The translations under genes and the position numbers were made by a program. The notes under the pieces were generated by a model. The model made no database searches. It was not told where the DNA came from and saw only the letters and a program-made list of their open reading frames with translations. From NCBI RefSeq assembly GCF_014649375.1, contig NZ_BMSX01000009.1:124001-188000 (forward strand): a stretch of 64,000 nucleotides of DNA. Direction: 5' to 3'. Shown here in pieces: positions 17,601 to 27,232 of the stretch. How positions within the stretch are numbered: the first letter of the stretch is position 1; every line of letters starts with the position of its first letter. The stretch comes from Streptomyces aurantiogriseus. GTDB taxonomy: Bacteria; Actinomycetota; Actinomycetes; Streptomycetales; Streptomycetaceae.

Positions 17601-18134
17601 GTGAGTAGGAAACCCGAACTGCGGGGCAGGGCCGCCCGGCTCGTGCATCTCTTCCCGACGGGCCCGCGCCAGGCCGCCCGCACCCCGTTCGTCCTCCTTG
17701 TCGTCCTGCTCCTCGGCGGCGGCCTCATCGGTCTGCTCGTGCTGAACTCGGCGCTCAGCGAGGGCTCGTTCAAGATGGACGACCTGCAGAAGGACACCAA
17801 GAACCTCACCGACGAGGAGCAGTCGCTCCAGCGGGACATCGACTCCTACTCCGCCCCCGACGCCCTCCAGCGCCGCGCCCGCGAACTCGGCATGGTCCCC
17901 GGCGGCGACCCGGCCTTCCTCAACCCCGACGGCACCGTGAAGGGCGTCCCCTCGGCCGCCCCCCAGCGGTCCGCGGCGGACACCCCGACGGTCGTACAGC
18001 CGCCCGAGGCCATCGCGACGGGCCTGCCTCCATCGGCGTCCGTCCCGAGCGCCTCGCCGAGCCTCCCGTACCCGGCGCCGCCCGTCCCGGGCGCCTCCCC
18101 GACCGCAGCCCTCCCCACGACTCCCGGCAGGTGA
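17601..18134 (+). CDS. ftsL: Cell division protein FtsL
   Basis: This 177-residue bitopic protein has a basic cytoplasmic N-terminus, a membrane helix at about residues 30-50 (FVLLVVLLLGGGLIGLLVL), and a short coiled-coil stretch (residues ~53-95; MDDLQKDTKNLTDEEQSLQR). A Pro/Ser/Ala-rich tail follows, typical of Streptomyces FtsL and longer than in E. coli. Identity rests on position between rsmH and ftsI plus this architecture. The GTG start has GGGGAGGG five bases upstream. FtsL should bridge FtsQ/DivIC and activate FtsW-FtsI at the septum. Confidence 0.9.
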   Translation: MSRKPELRGRAARLVHLFPTGPRQAARTPFVLLVVLLLGGGLIGLLVLNSALSEGSFKMDDLQKDTKNLTDEEQSLQRDIDSYSAPDALQRRARELGMVPGGDPAFLNPDGTVKGVPSAAPQRSAADTPTVVQPPEAIATGLPPSASVPSASPSLPYPAPPVPGASPTAALPTTPGR

Positions 18135-20101
18135 CGGAAGTGTCCGACAGGCAACCGCCGCGCCGGCGCGTGCCCGGCCCCGCCCGGTCCTCCCGCCCGG
18201 CGTCCGATCGGCGGCGCCCCGGCCCCGGCGCCCGCCCGGCCCGCCGCCCGGCCGCGCCCCGCCCCGCTGCCCCCCGCGTCATCCGGCTCGGCAGCCCCCG
18301 CCCCCGCCTGCGGATGGTCGGTTTCGCGCTGGCCCTGGTCCTGATCGCGTTCGTCGTCCGCCTGCTCCAGGTGCAGGCCGTCGACGCGAGCACGTACGCC
18401 GCCAAGGCCGAGCGGAACCGCTACGTCGGCCAGGTGCTGGCCGCCGAGCGCGGCGAGATCACCGACCGCGCCGGCGTGGCCCTCGCGACCAGCGAGGACG
18501 CCTACGACATCACGGCCGACCCGACGATGTTCGGCTACGAGCAGCTGAAGATCGAGGACGGCCCCGAGCAGGCGGCCGCCCTCCTCGCGCCGATCCTCGG
18601 CCAGGAGCAGGCCGATCTCGTCAGGAAGCTGCGGCCCAAGGACCCGAGGGCGCGCTACGCCAAGCTGGCCGGCCGGCAGACGCCGCAGGTCTGGAAGCAG
18701 ATCAGGGACCTGAAGTCCGCGCTCGCCACGAAGTCCGAGACGGACAGCACCACGGTCAACGTCCTCGCCGGTGTCTTCTCCGTCCCCAGCAGCAAGCGCG
18801 TGTACCCCAACGGCGAGCTCGCCGCCGGGATACTGGGCTGGGTCAACGCCGAGGGCAACGGCGGCGGCGGGGTCGAGCAGCAGTTGAACAGCACCCTGGC
18901 CGGCAAGGACGGCAAGATCCGCTACGCCCAGTCCGGCGGCCGTCAGGTGCCCACCGCGGGCTCCACCGAGACGCCCGCCGTGCCCGGCTCCGACGTCGAG
19001 CTGACGATCGACCGCGACATCCAGTGGGCCGCTCAGAACGCCATCACCGAGCAGGTGGAGAAGTCCAAGGCGGACCGCGGCTACGTCGTCGTCCAGGACA
19101 CCCGCACCGGCGAGATCCTCGCCATGGCCAACTCACCCGGCTTCGACCCCAACGACCTCGCGAAGGCGGACTCCGAGGCCCTCGGCAACGCGGCCGTCCA
19201 GGACGCCTACGAGCCCGGCTCCACCGCCAAGGTCATGTCGATGGCCGCCGTCCTGCAGGAGAACGCCGCCACACCGCTGACGCACGTCACCGTGCCCAAC
19301 CGGCTGCACCGCGGCGACCGGCTGTTTCAGGACGACATCGACCACCCGACCTGGTACCTCACGCTCAACGGCGTGCTCGCCAAGTCCAGCAACATCGGCA
19401 CCATCCTGGCCACCGGCCAGCTCGGCAAGACGCAGGCCGAGGCCAACCGGGTCCTCTACTCCTACCTGCGCAAATTCGGCATCGGCAGCCCGACCGGGCT
19501 CGGCTTCCCCGGCGAGACCAAGGGCATCCTCGCGCCGCCGGACAAGTGGTCGACCTCGCAGCAGTACACGATTCCTTTCGGCCAGGGCGTGTCCATCAAC
19601 GCGCTCCAGGCGGCCTCCGTCTACTCGACGATCGCCAACGGCGGCGTCCGCGTCGAGCCGACCCTGGTGCGCGGCACCAAGGGGCCCGACGGACGCTTCA
19701 CGCCCGCCCCCGCCCCGCAGAAGACGCGGGTGGTCAGCCAGAAGACGGCGAAGACCCTCGCCCAGATGCTGGAGTCGGTCGTGGACGACCGGGAGGGCAC
19801 CGGCACCAAGGCGCGCATCCCCGGCTACCGCGTGGCGGGCAAGACCGGTACCGCGAACCGCGTGGATCCGGCCACCGGCAAGTACCGTGGCTACACCTCG
19901 TCCTTCGCCGGTTTCGCGCCCGCCGACAACCCCCGCGTCACCGTCTACTGCGCGATCCAGAACGCCACCAAGGGCAGCTACTTCGGCGGCCAGATCTGCG
20001 GCCCCGTCTTCAAGCAGGTCATGGAGTTCGCCCTGAAGACCCTGCAGGTCCCCCCGACCGGGGCGAAGCCCGCGAGCCTCCCGGTCTCCTTCGCCCCCTG
20101 A
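18131..20101 (+). CDS. ftsI: Septal peptidoglycan transpeptidase FtsI (PBP3)
   Basis: This 656-residue class B penicillin-binding protein has a Pro/Arg-rich N-terminus, a membrane anchor at residues ~58-75 and a dimerisation domain. The transpeptidase motifs are S364-T-A-K367 (nucleophile), S419-S-N421 and K571-T-G573. It cross-links septal wall together with FtsW. The GTG at 18131 overlaps the ftsL stop (GTGA); a GTG at 18140 is an equally good start. No PASTA domains are present. After the stop there is a 195 base spacer with a hairpin before murE. Confidence 0.95.
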   Translation: MTEVSDRQPPRRRVPGPARSSRPASDRRRPGPGARPARRPAAPRPAAPRVIRLGSPRPRLRMVGFALALVLIAFVVRLLQVQAVDASTYAAKAERNRYVGQVLAAERGEITDRAGVALATSEDAYDITADPTMFGYEQLKIEDGPEQAAALLAPILGQEQADLVRKLRPKDPRARYAKLAGRQTPQVWKQIRDLKSALATKSETDSTTVNVLAGVFSVPSSKRVYPNGELAAGILGWVNAEGNGGGGVEQQLNSTLAGKDGKIRYAQSGGRQVPTAGSTETPAVPGSDVELTIDRDIQWAAQNAITEQVEKSKADRGYVVVQDTRTGEILAMANSPGFDPNDLAKADSEALGNAAVQDAYEPGSTAKVMSMAAVLQENAATPLTHVTVPNRLHRGDRLFQDDIDHPTWYLTLNGVLAKSSNIGTILATGQLGKTQAEANRVLYSYLRKFGIGSPTGLGFPGETKGILAPPDKWSTSQQYTIPFGQGVSINALQAASVYSTIANGGVRVEPTLVRGTKGPDGRFTPAPAPQKTRVVSQKTAKTLAQMLESVVDDREGTGTKARIPGYRVAGKTGTANRVDPATGKYRGYTSSFAGFAPADNPRVTVYCAIQNATKGSYFGGQICGPVFKQVMEFALKTLQVPPTGAKPASLPVSFAP

Positions 20102-20189
20102 GCCCCCAGCCCGCCCGTGTTCAGCGCCGAACAGCCAGGAATCCAGCCCGTGACCATGATCACCCCCGATCCCGGGAACCACGCCCCGC

Positions 20190-20238
20190 CCGGGCTCCCG
20201 CCCACCGCCTCGCTTCGCCCCCAGGCGGGTGGGCCCGG
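20190..20238 (+). terminator. Hairpin between ftsI and murE (attenuator-like)
   Basis: CCGGGC (20190-20195) pairs with GCCCGG (20233-20238), and inside them CCCACC..GCCT pairs with AGGCGGGTGGG with one bulge. The spacer between ftsI and the chosen murE start is the longest so far inside the cluster, so partial termination or processing is plausible. Confidence 0.4.
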
Positions 20239-20296
20239 TACGCTCACCGCCGTGCCACACGCTGATCAGTCCCAAACCACCCAGAAGGGCGCTTCC

Positions 20297-21874
20297 GTGA
20301 CATATCCGGGACCGCCGCGACCGGTTCAGGTCTCCGCCACACCCCTCGCGGAGCTCGCCGATCAGCTGGGTGCCACCACGCCGGAAGGCGCTGCCGAGGT
20401 CACGGGCATCACCCACGACTCGCGCGCCGTCCGCCCCGGCGACCTGTACGCCGCCCTCCCGGGCGCCCGCCTGCACGGTGCCGACTTCGTCACCCAGGCC
20501 GCCGGCCTCGGCGCGGTCGCCGTGCTGACGGACCCGACCGGTGCCGAACGCGCCGCCGCGACCGGCCTGCCGGTCCTGGTCGTCGACGACCCGCGCGGGC
20601 GGATGGGCGAGCTGGCGGCCGCGATCTACGGCCATCCGGGCCGGGACCTGCTCCAGATCGGCATCACCGGCACCTCCGGCAAGACCACCACCGCGTATCT
20701 CGTCGAGGGCGGCCTCAGGACCACCCGCAGCACGGACGAGGGGGGCCGGCGCGAAGCGCCGTCGGTCGAGGGCGGTGGTGGGCGACGGGTGGGACTCATC
20801 GGCACCGTCGAGATGCGCATCGGCGACGAGCGCATCAAGTCCGAGCGCACCACCCCGGAAGCCACCGACCTCCAGGCCCTGTTCGCCGTCATGCGCGAAC
20901 GCGGTGTCGAGGCGGTCGCGATGGAGGTCTCCAGCCACGCCCTGGTCCTCGGCCGGGTCGACGGCTGCGTGTTCGACATCGCCGTGTTCAACAACCTCAG
21001 CCCGGAGCACATGGAGTTCCACTCCGACATGGAGGACTACTTCCGGGCCAAGGCGCAGCTGTTCACTCCGCGACGCAGCAAACTCGGCGTGATCAACCTC
21101 GACGACGAGTACGGCCGCCGGCTCACCCGCGAGGCCACCGTCCCGGTCGTCACGTTCTCCGCCGAGGGCCACCCCGACGCCGACTGGCGCGCCGTGGACG
21201 TCGAGGTCGGTCCGATGGACTCGACGTTCACCGTCGTCGGCCCCGAGGGGCAACGCGTCGCCGCCAGGTCGCCGCTGCCGGGCCCCTTCAACGTGGCCAA
21301 CACCCTCGCCGCGATCGTCGCCCTCGCCACCGCCGGCCTCGACCCGCAGACCGCCGCCGACGGTGTCGCCGCCGTGCCGGGCGTGCCGGGCCGGCTGGAG
21401 CGGGTGGACGCCGGGCAGCCGTACCTCGCGGTCGTCGACTACGCGCACAAGACGGACGCCGTCGAGTCGGTCCTCAAGGCGCTGCGCAAGGTCACCAAGG
21501 GCCGGCTGCACGTCGTGCTCGGGTGCGGCGGCGACCGGGACACCACCAAGCGGGCGCCGATGGGCGCCGCCGTGGCCCGGCTCGCCGACACCGCCGTACT
21601 GACCTCCGACAACCCCCGCTCCGAGGACCCCCTCGCGATCCTCGCGACGATGCTCCAGGGTGCGGCGTCCGTGCCGGCCCACGAGCGCGGCGAGGTGCAG
21701 CTCTTCGAGGACCGGGCCGCCGCGATCGCCGCCGCCGTCGGCCGGGCGCGGCCCGGGGACACCGTGCTGGTCGCGGGCAAGGGCCACGAGCAGGGCCAGG
21801 ACATCGCCGGTGTGGTCCGTCCGTTCGACGACCGCCAGGTGCTTCGCGAAGCTATCCAGAAGACCCAGGGATGA
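20297..21874 (+). CDS. murE: UDP-MurNAc-tripeptide synthetase MurE
   Basis: MurE adds diaminopimelate (LL-DAP in Streptomyces) to UDP-MurNAc-L-Ala-D-Glu in the cytoplasm. The P-loop is GTSGKTTTAY with K129; TTPEATDLQ and EVSSHALVLGRV follow, and the DAP-recognition motif SDNPRSEDP is near residue 437. I chose the GTG at 20297 (525 residues) because MTYPGPPRP follows an AAGGG ribosome site; the open frame extends 60 codons upstream in low-quality sequence. Residues ~147-165 are an extra Gly/Arg-rich stretch (around REAPSVEGGGGRR) between the P-loop helix and GLIGTVEM, containing a CGGCGC-GAA-GCGCCG hairpin. I do not recall this insertion in the S. coelicolor protein. Confidence 0.94.
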   Translation: MTYPGPPRPVQVSATPLAELADQLGATTPEGAAEVTGITHDSRAVRPGDLYAALPGARLHGADFVTQAAGLGAVAVLTDPTGAERAAATGLPVLVVDDPRGRMGELAAAIYGHPGRDLLQIGITGTSGKTTTAYLVEGGLRTTRSTDEGGRREAPSVEGGGGRRVGLIGTVEMRIGDERIKSERTTPEATDLQALFAVMRERGVEAVAMEVSSHALVLGRVDGCVFDIAVFNNLSPEHMEFHSDMEDYFRAKAQLFTPRRSKLGVINLDDEYGRRLTREATVPVVTFSAEGHPDADWRAVDVEVGPMDSTFTVVGPEGQRVAARSPLPGPFNVANTLAAIVALATAGLDPQTAADGVAAVPGVPGRLERVDAGQPYLAVVDYAHKTDAVESVLKALRKVTKGRLHVVLGCGGDRDTTKRAPMGAAVARLADTAVLTSDNPRSEDPLAILATMLQGAASVPAHERGEVQLFEDRAAAIAAAVGRARPGDTVLVAGKGHEQGQDIAGVVRPFDDRQVLREAIQKTQG

Positions 21875-21878
21875 ACTT

Positions 21879-23309
21879 GTGATCGCCCTCTCCCTCGCCG
21901 AGATCGCAGCAGTCGTCGGCGGGCAGACGCACGACATACCGGATCCGACCGCGCAGGTCACCGGGCCGGTCGTCCGGGACTCCCGCGAGGTGGAGCCCGG
22001 CAGCCTCTTCGTCGCCTTCGTCGGCGAGCGCGTGGACGGCCACGACTTCGCCCAGGCGGTCGTCGAGGCGGGCGCGGTGGCCGTACTGGCCTCGCGACCC
22101 GTCGGCGTGCCCGCGATCGTCGTGGACGACGTCCAGACGGCGCTCGGCGCCCTCGCGCGGCACGTCGTGCAGAAGCTCGGCACGACCCTCGTCGCCCTCA
22201 CCGGCTCCGCCGGCAAGACCAGCACCAAGGACCTCATCGCACAGGTCCTCCAGCGCAAGGCGCCCACGGTGTGGACCCCCGGCTCGCTCAACAACGAGAT
22301 CGGGCTGCCCCTGACCGCCCTGTCGGCCACCGAGGAGACCAGGTTCCTCGTGCTGGAGATGGGCGCCCGCGGCATCGGCCACATCCGCTACCTCACCGGC
22401 CTCACCCCGCCGAGGATCGGCCTCGTCCTCAACGTCGGCACCGCCCACATCGGCGAGTTCGGTGGCCGTGAGCAGATCGCACAGGCGAAGGGCGAACTCG
22501 TCGAGAGCCTCCCGCCGGCGGAGGAGGGCGGCGTCGCGATCCTCAACGCCGACGATCCCTTGGTCCGGGCCATGGCCTCCCGAACGAAGGCGAAGGTGAT
22601 CCTTTTCGGAGAGTCCGACGAAGCGGACGTACGCGCCGAGAACGTGAGACTCACGGACACCGGACAGCCCGCCTTCAGGCTTCACACACCCTCCGGTGCA
22701 AGTGATGTGACCATGCGCCTGTACGGTGAGCACCACGTGTCGAACGCGCTCGCCGCGGCCGCCGTCGCCCATGAGCTGGGCATGTCCGCGGAAGAGATCG
22801 CCACCGCGCTCTCCGAGGCGGGCTCCCTCTCCCGCTGGCGGATGGAGGTCACCGAGCGCCCGGACGGCGTGACGATCGTCAACGACGCCTACAACGCGAA
22901 CCCTGAGTCCATGCGGGCCGCTCTGCGTGCGCTGGCAGCCATGGGCGGAGCCTCACGGGCACAGGGGGGCCGGACCTGGGCGGTGCTCGGCAAGATGGCC
23001 GAGCTCGGGGACGAGGCGCTCGCCGAGCACGACGCGGTCGGACGGCTTGCCGTCCGGCTCAACGTCAGCAAGCTCGTCGCGGTCGGGGGCAGGGAAGCCG
23101 CCTGGCTGCAACTGGGCGCATATAACGAGGGTTCGTGGGGTGAGGAGTCGGTGCACGTGTCCGACGCACAGGCGGCGGTCGACCTGTTGCGCAGCGAGTT
23201 GCGCCCGGGAGACGTCGTACTCGTGAAGGCGTCCCGTTCGGTCGGCCTCGAGAGCGTCGCGCAGGCGCTGCTCGAGACCGGTGCCGAGGGTGAGGTCGCT
23301 GCCCGATGA
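21879..23309 (+). CDS. murF: UDP-MurNAc-tripeptide D-Ala-D-Ala ligase MurF
   Basis: MurF attaches D-Ala-D-Ala to complete the cytoplasmic pentapeptide precursor. It has 476 residues from the GTG at 21879, four bases after the murE stop, with CAGGGAT as ribosome site. Family marks: VVRDSREVEPGSLFVAF in the N-terminal UDP-binding domain, P-loop LTGSAGKTSTKDL near residue 110, LEMGARGIGHI, and NDAYNANPESMRAAL near residue 332. Its stop overlaps the mraY start. Confidence 0.95.
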   Translation: MIALSLAEIAAVVGGQTHDIPDPTAQVTGPVVRDSREVEPGSLFVAFVGERVDGHDFAQAVVEAGAVAVLASRPVGVPAIVVDDVQTALGALARHVVQKLGTTLVALTGSAGKTSTKDLIAQVLQRKAPTVWTPGSLNNEIGLPLTALSATEETRFLVLEMGARGIGHIRYLTGLTPPRIGLVLNVGTAHIGEFGGREQIAQAKGELVESLPPAEEGGVAILNADDPLVRAMASRTKAKVILFGESDEADVRAENVRLTDTGQPAFRLHTPSGASDVTMRLYGEHHVSNALAAAAVAHELGMSAEEIATALSEAGSLSRWRMEVTERPDGVTIVNDAYNANPESMRAALRALAAMGGASRAQGGRTWAVLGKMAELGDEALAEHDAVGRLAVRLNVSKLVAVGGREAAWLQLGAYNEGSWGEESVHVSDAQAAVDLLRSELRPGDVVLVKASRSVGLESVAQALLETGAEGEVAAR

Positions 23310-24379
23310 TGAAGCAGATCCTGTTCGCGGGTGTCATTGGCCTCTTCCTGACGCTGATCGGCACGCCGCTGCTGATCAAACTGCTCGCGCGCAAGGGCTA
23401 CGGCCAGTACATCCGCGACGACGGTCCGCGCGAGCACGCCAGCAAGCGCGGTACGCCGACGATGGGCGGCATCGCCTTCATCCTGGCGACGGTCGCCGCG
23501 TACTTCCTGTCCAAGGTGATCACGGGCAAGCCGCCGACCTACTCGGGCGTGCTGGTGCTGGGCCTGATGGTCGGTATGGGTCTGGTCGGCTTCCTCGACG
23601 ACTACATCAAGATCGTCAAGCGACGCTCGCTGGGTCTGCGGGCCAAGGCGAAGATGGCCGGCCAGCTGCTCGGCGGTATCGCCTTCGCCGTGCTCTCGCT
23701 GCAGTTCGCGGACGCCCGCGGCAACACCCCGGCCTCCACGAAGCTGTCGTTCATCACGGACTTCGGCTGGACGATCGGCCCCGTGCTGTTCGTCGTCTGG
23801 GCGCTGTTCATGATCCTCGCCATGTCCAACGGCGTGAACCTGACGGACGGTCTGGACGGCCTCGCCACCGGCGCCTCCGTGCTCGTCTTCGGCGCCTACA
23901 CGTTCATCGGCGTCTGGCAGTACCAGGAGTCCTGCGCCAACGGCGAGACCCTGATGAACCCGAACGCGTGCTACGAGGTGCGCGACCCGCTCGACCTCGC
24001 CGTCGTCTCCGCCGCGCTGATGGGTGCCTGCCTCGGCTTCCTGTGGTGGAACACCTCGCCGGCCAAGATCTTCATGGGCGACACCGGTTCGCTGGCGCTC
24101 GGCGGTGTCCTCGCGGGTCTCGCGATCTGCTCCCGCACCGAGCTGCTGCTGGCCATCCTGGGCGGTCTGTTCGTCCTCATCACCATGTCGGTGGTCATCC
24201 AGGTCGGCTCGTTCCGCCTGACCGGCAAGCGCGTCTTCCGCATGGCGCCACTCCAGCACCACTTCGAACTCAAGGGCTGGTCCGAAGTCCTTGTCGTGGT
24301 CCGCTTCTGGATCATCCAGGGCATCTGCGTCATTGTCGGACTGGGCCTCTTCTACGCGGGATGGGCAGCAGAAAAGTGA
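23306..24379 (+). CDS. mraY: Phospho-MurNAc-pentapeptide translocase MraY
   Basis: This 357-residue polytopic enzyme, with about ten membrane helices, transfers phospho-MurNAc-pentapeptide to undecaprenyl phosphate, forming lipid I. Conserved loops: KRGTPTMGG near residue 47, FLDDYIKI near residue 95 (Asp pair), NGVNLTDGLDGLA near residue 172, FMGDTGSLALGG near residue 255, and MAPLQHHFE near residue 313. ATGA overlap with murF gives translational coupling. It overlaps murD by 19 bases if murD begins at 24361. Confidence 0.96.
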   Translation: MMKQILFAGVIGLFLTLIGTPLLIKLLARKGYGQYIRDDGPREHASKRGTPTMGGIAFILATVAAYFLSKVITGKPPTYSGVLVLGLMVGMGLVGFLDDYIKIVKRRSLGLRAKAKMAGQLLGGIAFAVLSLQFADARGNTPASTKLSFITDFGWTIGPVLFVVWALFMILAMSNGVNLTDGLDGLATGASVLVFGAYTFIGVWQYQESCANGETLMNPNACYEVRDPLDLAVVSAALMGACLGFLWWNTSPAKIFMGDTGSLALGGVLAGLAICSRTELLLAILGGLFVLITMSVVIQVGSFRLTGKRVFRMAPLQHHFELKGWSEVLVVVRFWIIQGICVIVGLGLFYAGWAAEK

Positions 24380-25788
24380 CCGACTGGCAGGGGAAGAACG
24401 TCACCGTAGCCGGGCTCGGCGTCTCCGGCGTCCCGGCGGCCAAGGTGCTGCACGGGCGCGGCGCGAAGGTCACCGTCGTCAACGACGGCGACGACGCACG
24501 CGCGCGTGCCCAGGCGGCCGAACTGGAGGCGCTCGGCATCACCGTGCGCCTCGGTGACGGGGCGACCCTGCCCGAGGGCACCGAGCTGATCGTCACCGCC
24601 CCCGGCTGGAAGCCGGACAAGCCGCTGTTCGCGGCCGCACACGAGGCCGGGGTGCCGGTCTGGGGCGACGTCGAACTCGCCTGGCGGCTGCGGGGCCCCG
24701 ACGCGGCTCCCTGGCTGTGCGTCACCGGCACCAACGGCAAGACGACCACCACCCAGATGCTGGCGTCCATCCTGAAGGCGGCCGGCCTGCGCACGGCGGC
24801 CGTCGGCAACATCGGCGTCTCCCTGCTGGACGCGGTCCTCGGGGAGGAGCAGTACGACGTCCTCGCCGTGGAACTCTCCAGTTACCAGCTGCACTGGGCG
24901 CCCTCCCTGCGCGCCCACTCCGCCGTCGTGCTGAACCTCGCCCCGGACCACCTCGACTGGCACGGCTCGATGGAGGCGTACGCCAAGGACAAGGGCCGTA
25001 TCTACGAGGGCAATCGGGTCGCCTGCGTCTACAACGTCGCCGACAAGGCCACCGAGGACCTGGTGCGCGAGGCGGACGTCGAGGAGGGCTGCCGGGCCAT
25101 CGGCTTCACCCTCGGCACCCCGGGGCCCTCCCAACTCGGCGTCGTGGACGGCATCCTGGTCGACCGCGCCTTCGTCGAGAACCGGCAGAAGAACGCCCAG
25201 GAACTGGCCGAGGTCTCCGACGTCAACCCGCCGGCCCCGCACAACATCGCCAACGCCCTTGCCGCGGCGGCCCTGGCGCGCGCCTTCGGCGTGCTCCCCA
25301 AGGCCGTACGGGACGGTCTGCGGGCCTTCACCCCGGACGCCCACCGCATCGCCCACGTGGCGGACGTGGACGGCGTCGCGTACGTCGACGACTCCAAGGC
25401 GACCAACACGCACGCGGCGGAAGCCTCGTTGGCGGCGTACGAGTCGATCGTGTGGGTCGCGGGCGGTCTCGCGAAGGGCGCGACCTTCGACGAGCTGGTC
25501 GCCAAGTCGGCGAAGCGACTTCGGGGCGTCGTGCTCATCGGTGCCGATCGGGCGCTGATCCACGAGGCCCTCGCGCGACACGCCCCGGAAGTACCCGTCG
25601 TCGACCTCGACCGGACCGACACTGGGGCGATGCTCGCGGCTGTCCGGGAGGCGAAGCGGCTGGCGCGGCCCGGCGACACGGTGCTGCTCGCCCCGGCCTG
25701 CGCCTCCATGGACATGTTCGTCAACTACAACCAGCGCGGTGACGCGTTCGCGGAGGCGGTTCGCGAACTCGGAGCCGACCCCCATTGA
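24361..25788 (+). CDS. murD: UDP-MurNAc-L-alanine:D-glutamate ligase MurD
   Basis: MurD adds D-Glu to UDP-MurNAc-L-Ala. The protein has 475 residues from ATG 24361, or 470 from the GTG at 24376; the latter lies at the mraY stop and either is possible. Visible motifs: VTVAGLGVSGVPAAKVL at the N-terminus, P-loop CVTGTNGKTTTTQML near residue 121, LNLAPDHLDWHGS and PDAHRIAHV. The last residues (MDMFVNYNQRGDAF) match the family C-terminus. A 73 base gap precedes ftsW. Confidence 0.95.
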   Translation: MGSRKVTDWQGKNVTVAGLGVSGVPAAKVLHGRGAKVTVVNDGDDARARAQAAELEALGITVRLGDGATLPEGTELIVTAPGWKPDKPLFAAAHEAGVPVWGDVELAWRLRGPDAAPWLCVTGTNGKTTTTQMLASILKAAGLRTAAVGNIGVSLLDAVLGEEQYDVLAVELSSYQLHWAPSLRAHSAVVLNLAPDHLDWHGSMEAYAKDKGRIYEGNRVACVYNVADKATEDLVREADVEEGCRAIGFTLGTPGPSQLGVVDGILVDRAFVENRQKNAQELAEVSDVNPPAPHNIANALAAAALARAFGVLPKAVRDGLRAFTPDAHRIAHVADVDGVAYVDDSKATNTHAAEASLAAYESIVWVAGGLAKGATFDELVAKSAKRLRGVVLIGADRALIHEALARHAPEVPVVDLDRTDTGAMLAAVREAKRLARPGDTVLLAPACASMDMFVNYNQRGDAFAEAVRELGADPH

Positions 25789-25861
25789 CCCGGCCGCCTG
25801 CCGGGCGGACCTTGGGAGGGACGCGTGGGACCGTCACGGCCGACGTACGACGGAGACACGG

Positions 25862-27226
25862 ATGCCCGGTAGCCGTACCGGGCGTCCGCCCGTTCAGCGC
25901 AGCGTCCGCAGACCCGCGGCCCCTCGTCCGGGTCGCGACAATCCGGTGCTCCGGCTGTACACGCGCGCGCACAAGGCCTGGGACCGGCCGCTGACCGCGT
26001 ACTACCTGATCTTCGGCGGCAGCCTGCTGATCACCGTGCTGGGCCTGGTGATGGTGTACTCGGCCTCGCAGATCACCGCGCTGCAGATGTCGTTGCCGGG
26101 CTCGTTCTTCTTCCGCAAGCAGTTCCTGGCGGCGGTCATCGGCGGGACGCTGCTGCTGATCGCCTCCCGGATGCCGGTGAAGCTGCACCGGGCGCTGGCC
26201 TACCCGATCCTCGCCGGCGCCGTCGCTCTGATGGTGCTGGTGCAGGTGCCGGGGATAGGGGTGGCGGTCAACGGCAACCAGAACTGGATCTCGCTCGGCG
26301 GCTCCTTCCAGATCCAGCCCAGCGAGTTCGGCAAGCTCGCCCTGGTGCTGTGGGGCGCCGACCTGCTCGCCCGCAAGCAGGACAAGAAGCTGCTCACGCA
26401 GTGGAAGCACATGCTGGTGCCGCTGGTGCCGGTCGCGTTCATGCTGCTCGGCCTGATCATGCTCGGCGGCGACATGGGCACGGCGATCATCCTGACGGCG
26501 ATCCTGTTCGGTCTGCTGTGGCTGGCGGGCGCGCCCACCCGCCTCTTCGTCGGTGTGCTGTCGATCGCCGCCGTGATCGGCGTGATCCTCATCAAGACCA
26601 GCCCGAACCGCATGGCCCGGCTCGCCTGCATCGGTGCCACCGAGCCCCGCTCCGGCGCCACCGACTGCTGGCAGGCCGTGCACGGGATCTATGCCCTCGC
26701 CTCCGGCGGGATTTTCGGCTCCGGGCTCGGTGCGAGTGTGGAGAAATGGGGCCAACTCCCCGAAGCGCACACCGACTTCATCTTCGCCGTCACCGGTGAG
26801 GAACTGGGCCTCGCGGGGACGCTGTCGGTCCTCGCCCTGTTCGCGGCTCTAGGCTATGCGGGTATCCGCGTGGCCGGTCGCACGGAGGACCCCTTCGTGA
26901 GGTATGCCGCGGGAGGCGTGACCACCTGGATCACGGCCCAGGCCGTGATCAACATCGGTGCGGTGCTCGGCCTGCTGCCGATCGCCGGCGTCCCCCTCCC
27001 GCTGTTCTCCTACGGGGGATCCGCGCTGCTGCCGACCATGTTCGCCATCGGGCTGCTGATCGCCTTCGCGCGTGACGAGCCCGCTGCGCGGGCGGCGCTT
27101 GCGATGCGGCACCCCCGCTTTGGTAGAAAGCGGGGGGCTGGGGGTCCTCAGCCGAATCGGGGACCCCGGAGATGGAACACGATGCGACGGCGTGCCTCGG
27201 CGGCGCGCTCGTCCGGAGAGCGGTGA
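25862..27226 (+). CDS. ftsW: Septal SEDS glycosyltransferase FtsW
   Basis: I take the ATG at 25862 (454 residues), preceded by GGAGA; the longer frame from 25739 overlaps murD. About ten membrane helices begin at residue ~48. SEDS signatures: NQNWISLGG..IQPSEFGKLALV near residue 140, GGDMGTAII near residue 203, EAHTDFIFAVTGEELG near residue 301, and GVPLPLFSYGGS near residue 379. It polymerises lipid II at the septum with FtsI. Its place between murD and murG identifies it as FtsW, not RodA. The C-terminal tail is basic. Confidence 0.94.
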   Translation: MPGSRTGRPPVQRSVRRPAAPRPGRDNPVLRLYTRAHKAWDRPLTAYYLIFGGSLLITVLGLVMVYSASQITALQMSLPGSFFFRKQFLAAVIGGTLLLIASRMPVKLHRALAYPILAGAVALMVLVQVPGIGVAVNGNQNWISLGGSFQIQPSEFGKLALVLWGADLLARKQDKKLLTQWKHMLVPLVPVAFMLLGLIMLGGDMGTAIILTAILFGLLWLAGAPTRLFVGVLSIAAVIGVILIKTSPNRMARLACIGATEPRSGATDCWQAVHGIYALASGGIFGSGLGASVEKWGQLPEAHTDFIFAVTGEELGLAGTLSVLALFAALGYAGIRVAGRTEDPFVRYAAGGVTTWITAQAVINIGAVLGLLPIAGVPLPLFSYGGSALLPTMFAIGLLIAFARDEPAARAALAMRHPRFGRKRGAGGPQPNRGPRRWNTMRRRASAARSSGER

Positions 27227-27232
27227 ATTTCG

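Noticed and set aside
20117..20296. 60-codon N-terminal extension of MurE
   Set aside because: It contains the ftsI-murE hairpin and a Pro/Gly/His-rich sequence; the GTG at 20297 has a good ribosome site and begins the conserved N-terminus.
19133..22384. 1083-codon minus-strand frame over ftsI, murE and murF
   Set aside because: It runs antisense to three well-recognised genes, has low-complexity His/Gly/Arg composition and no domain.
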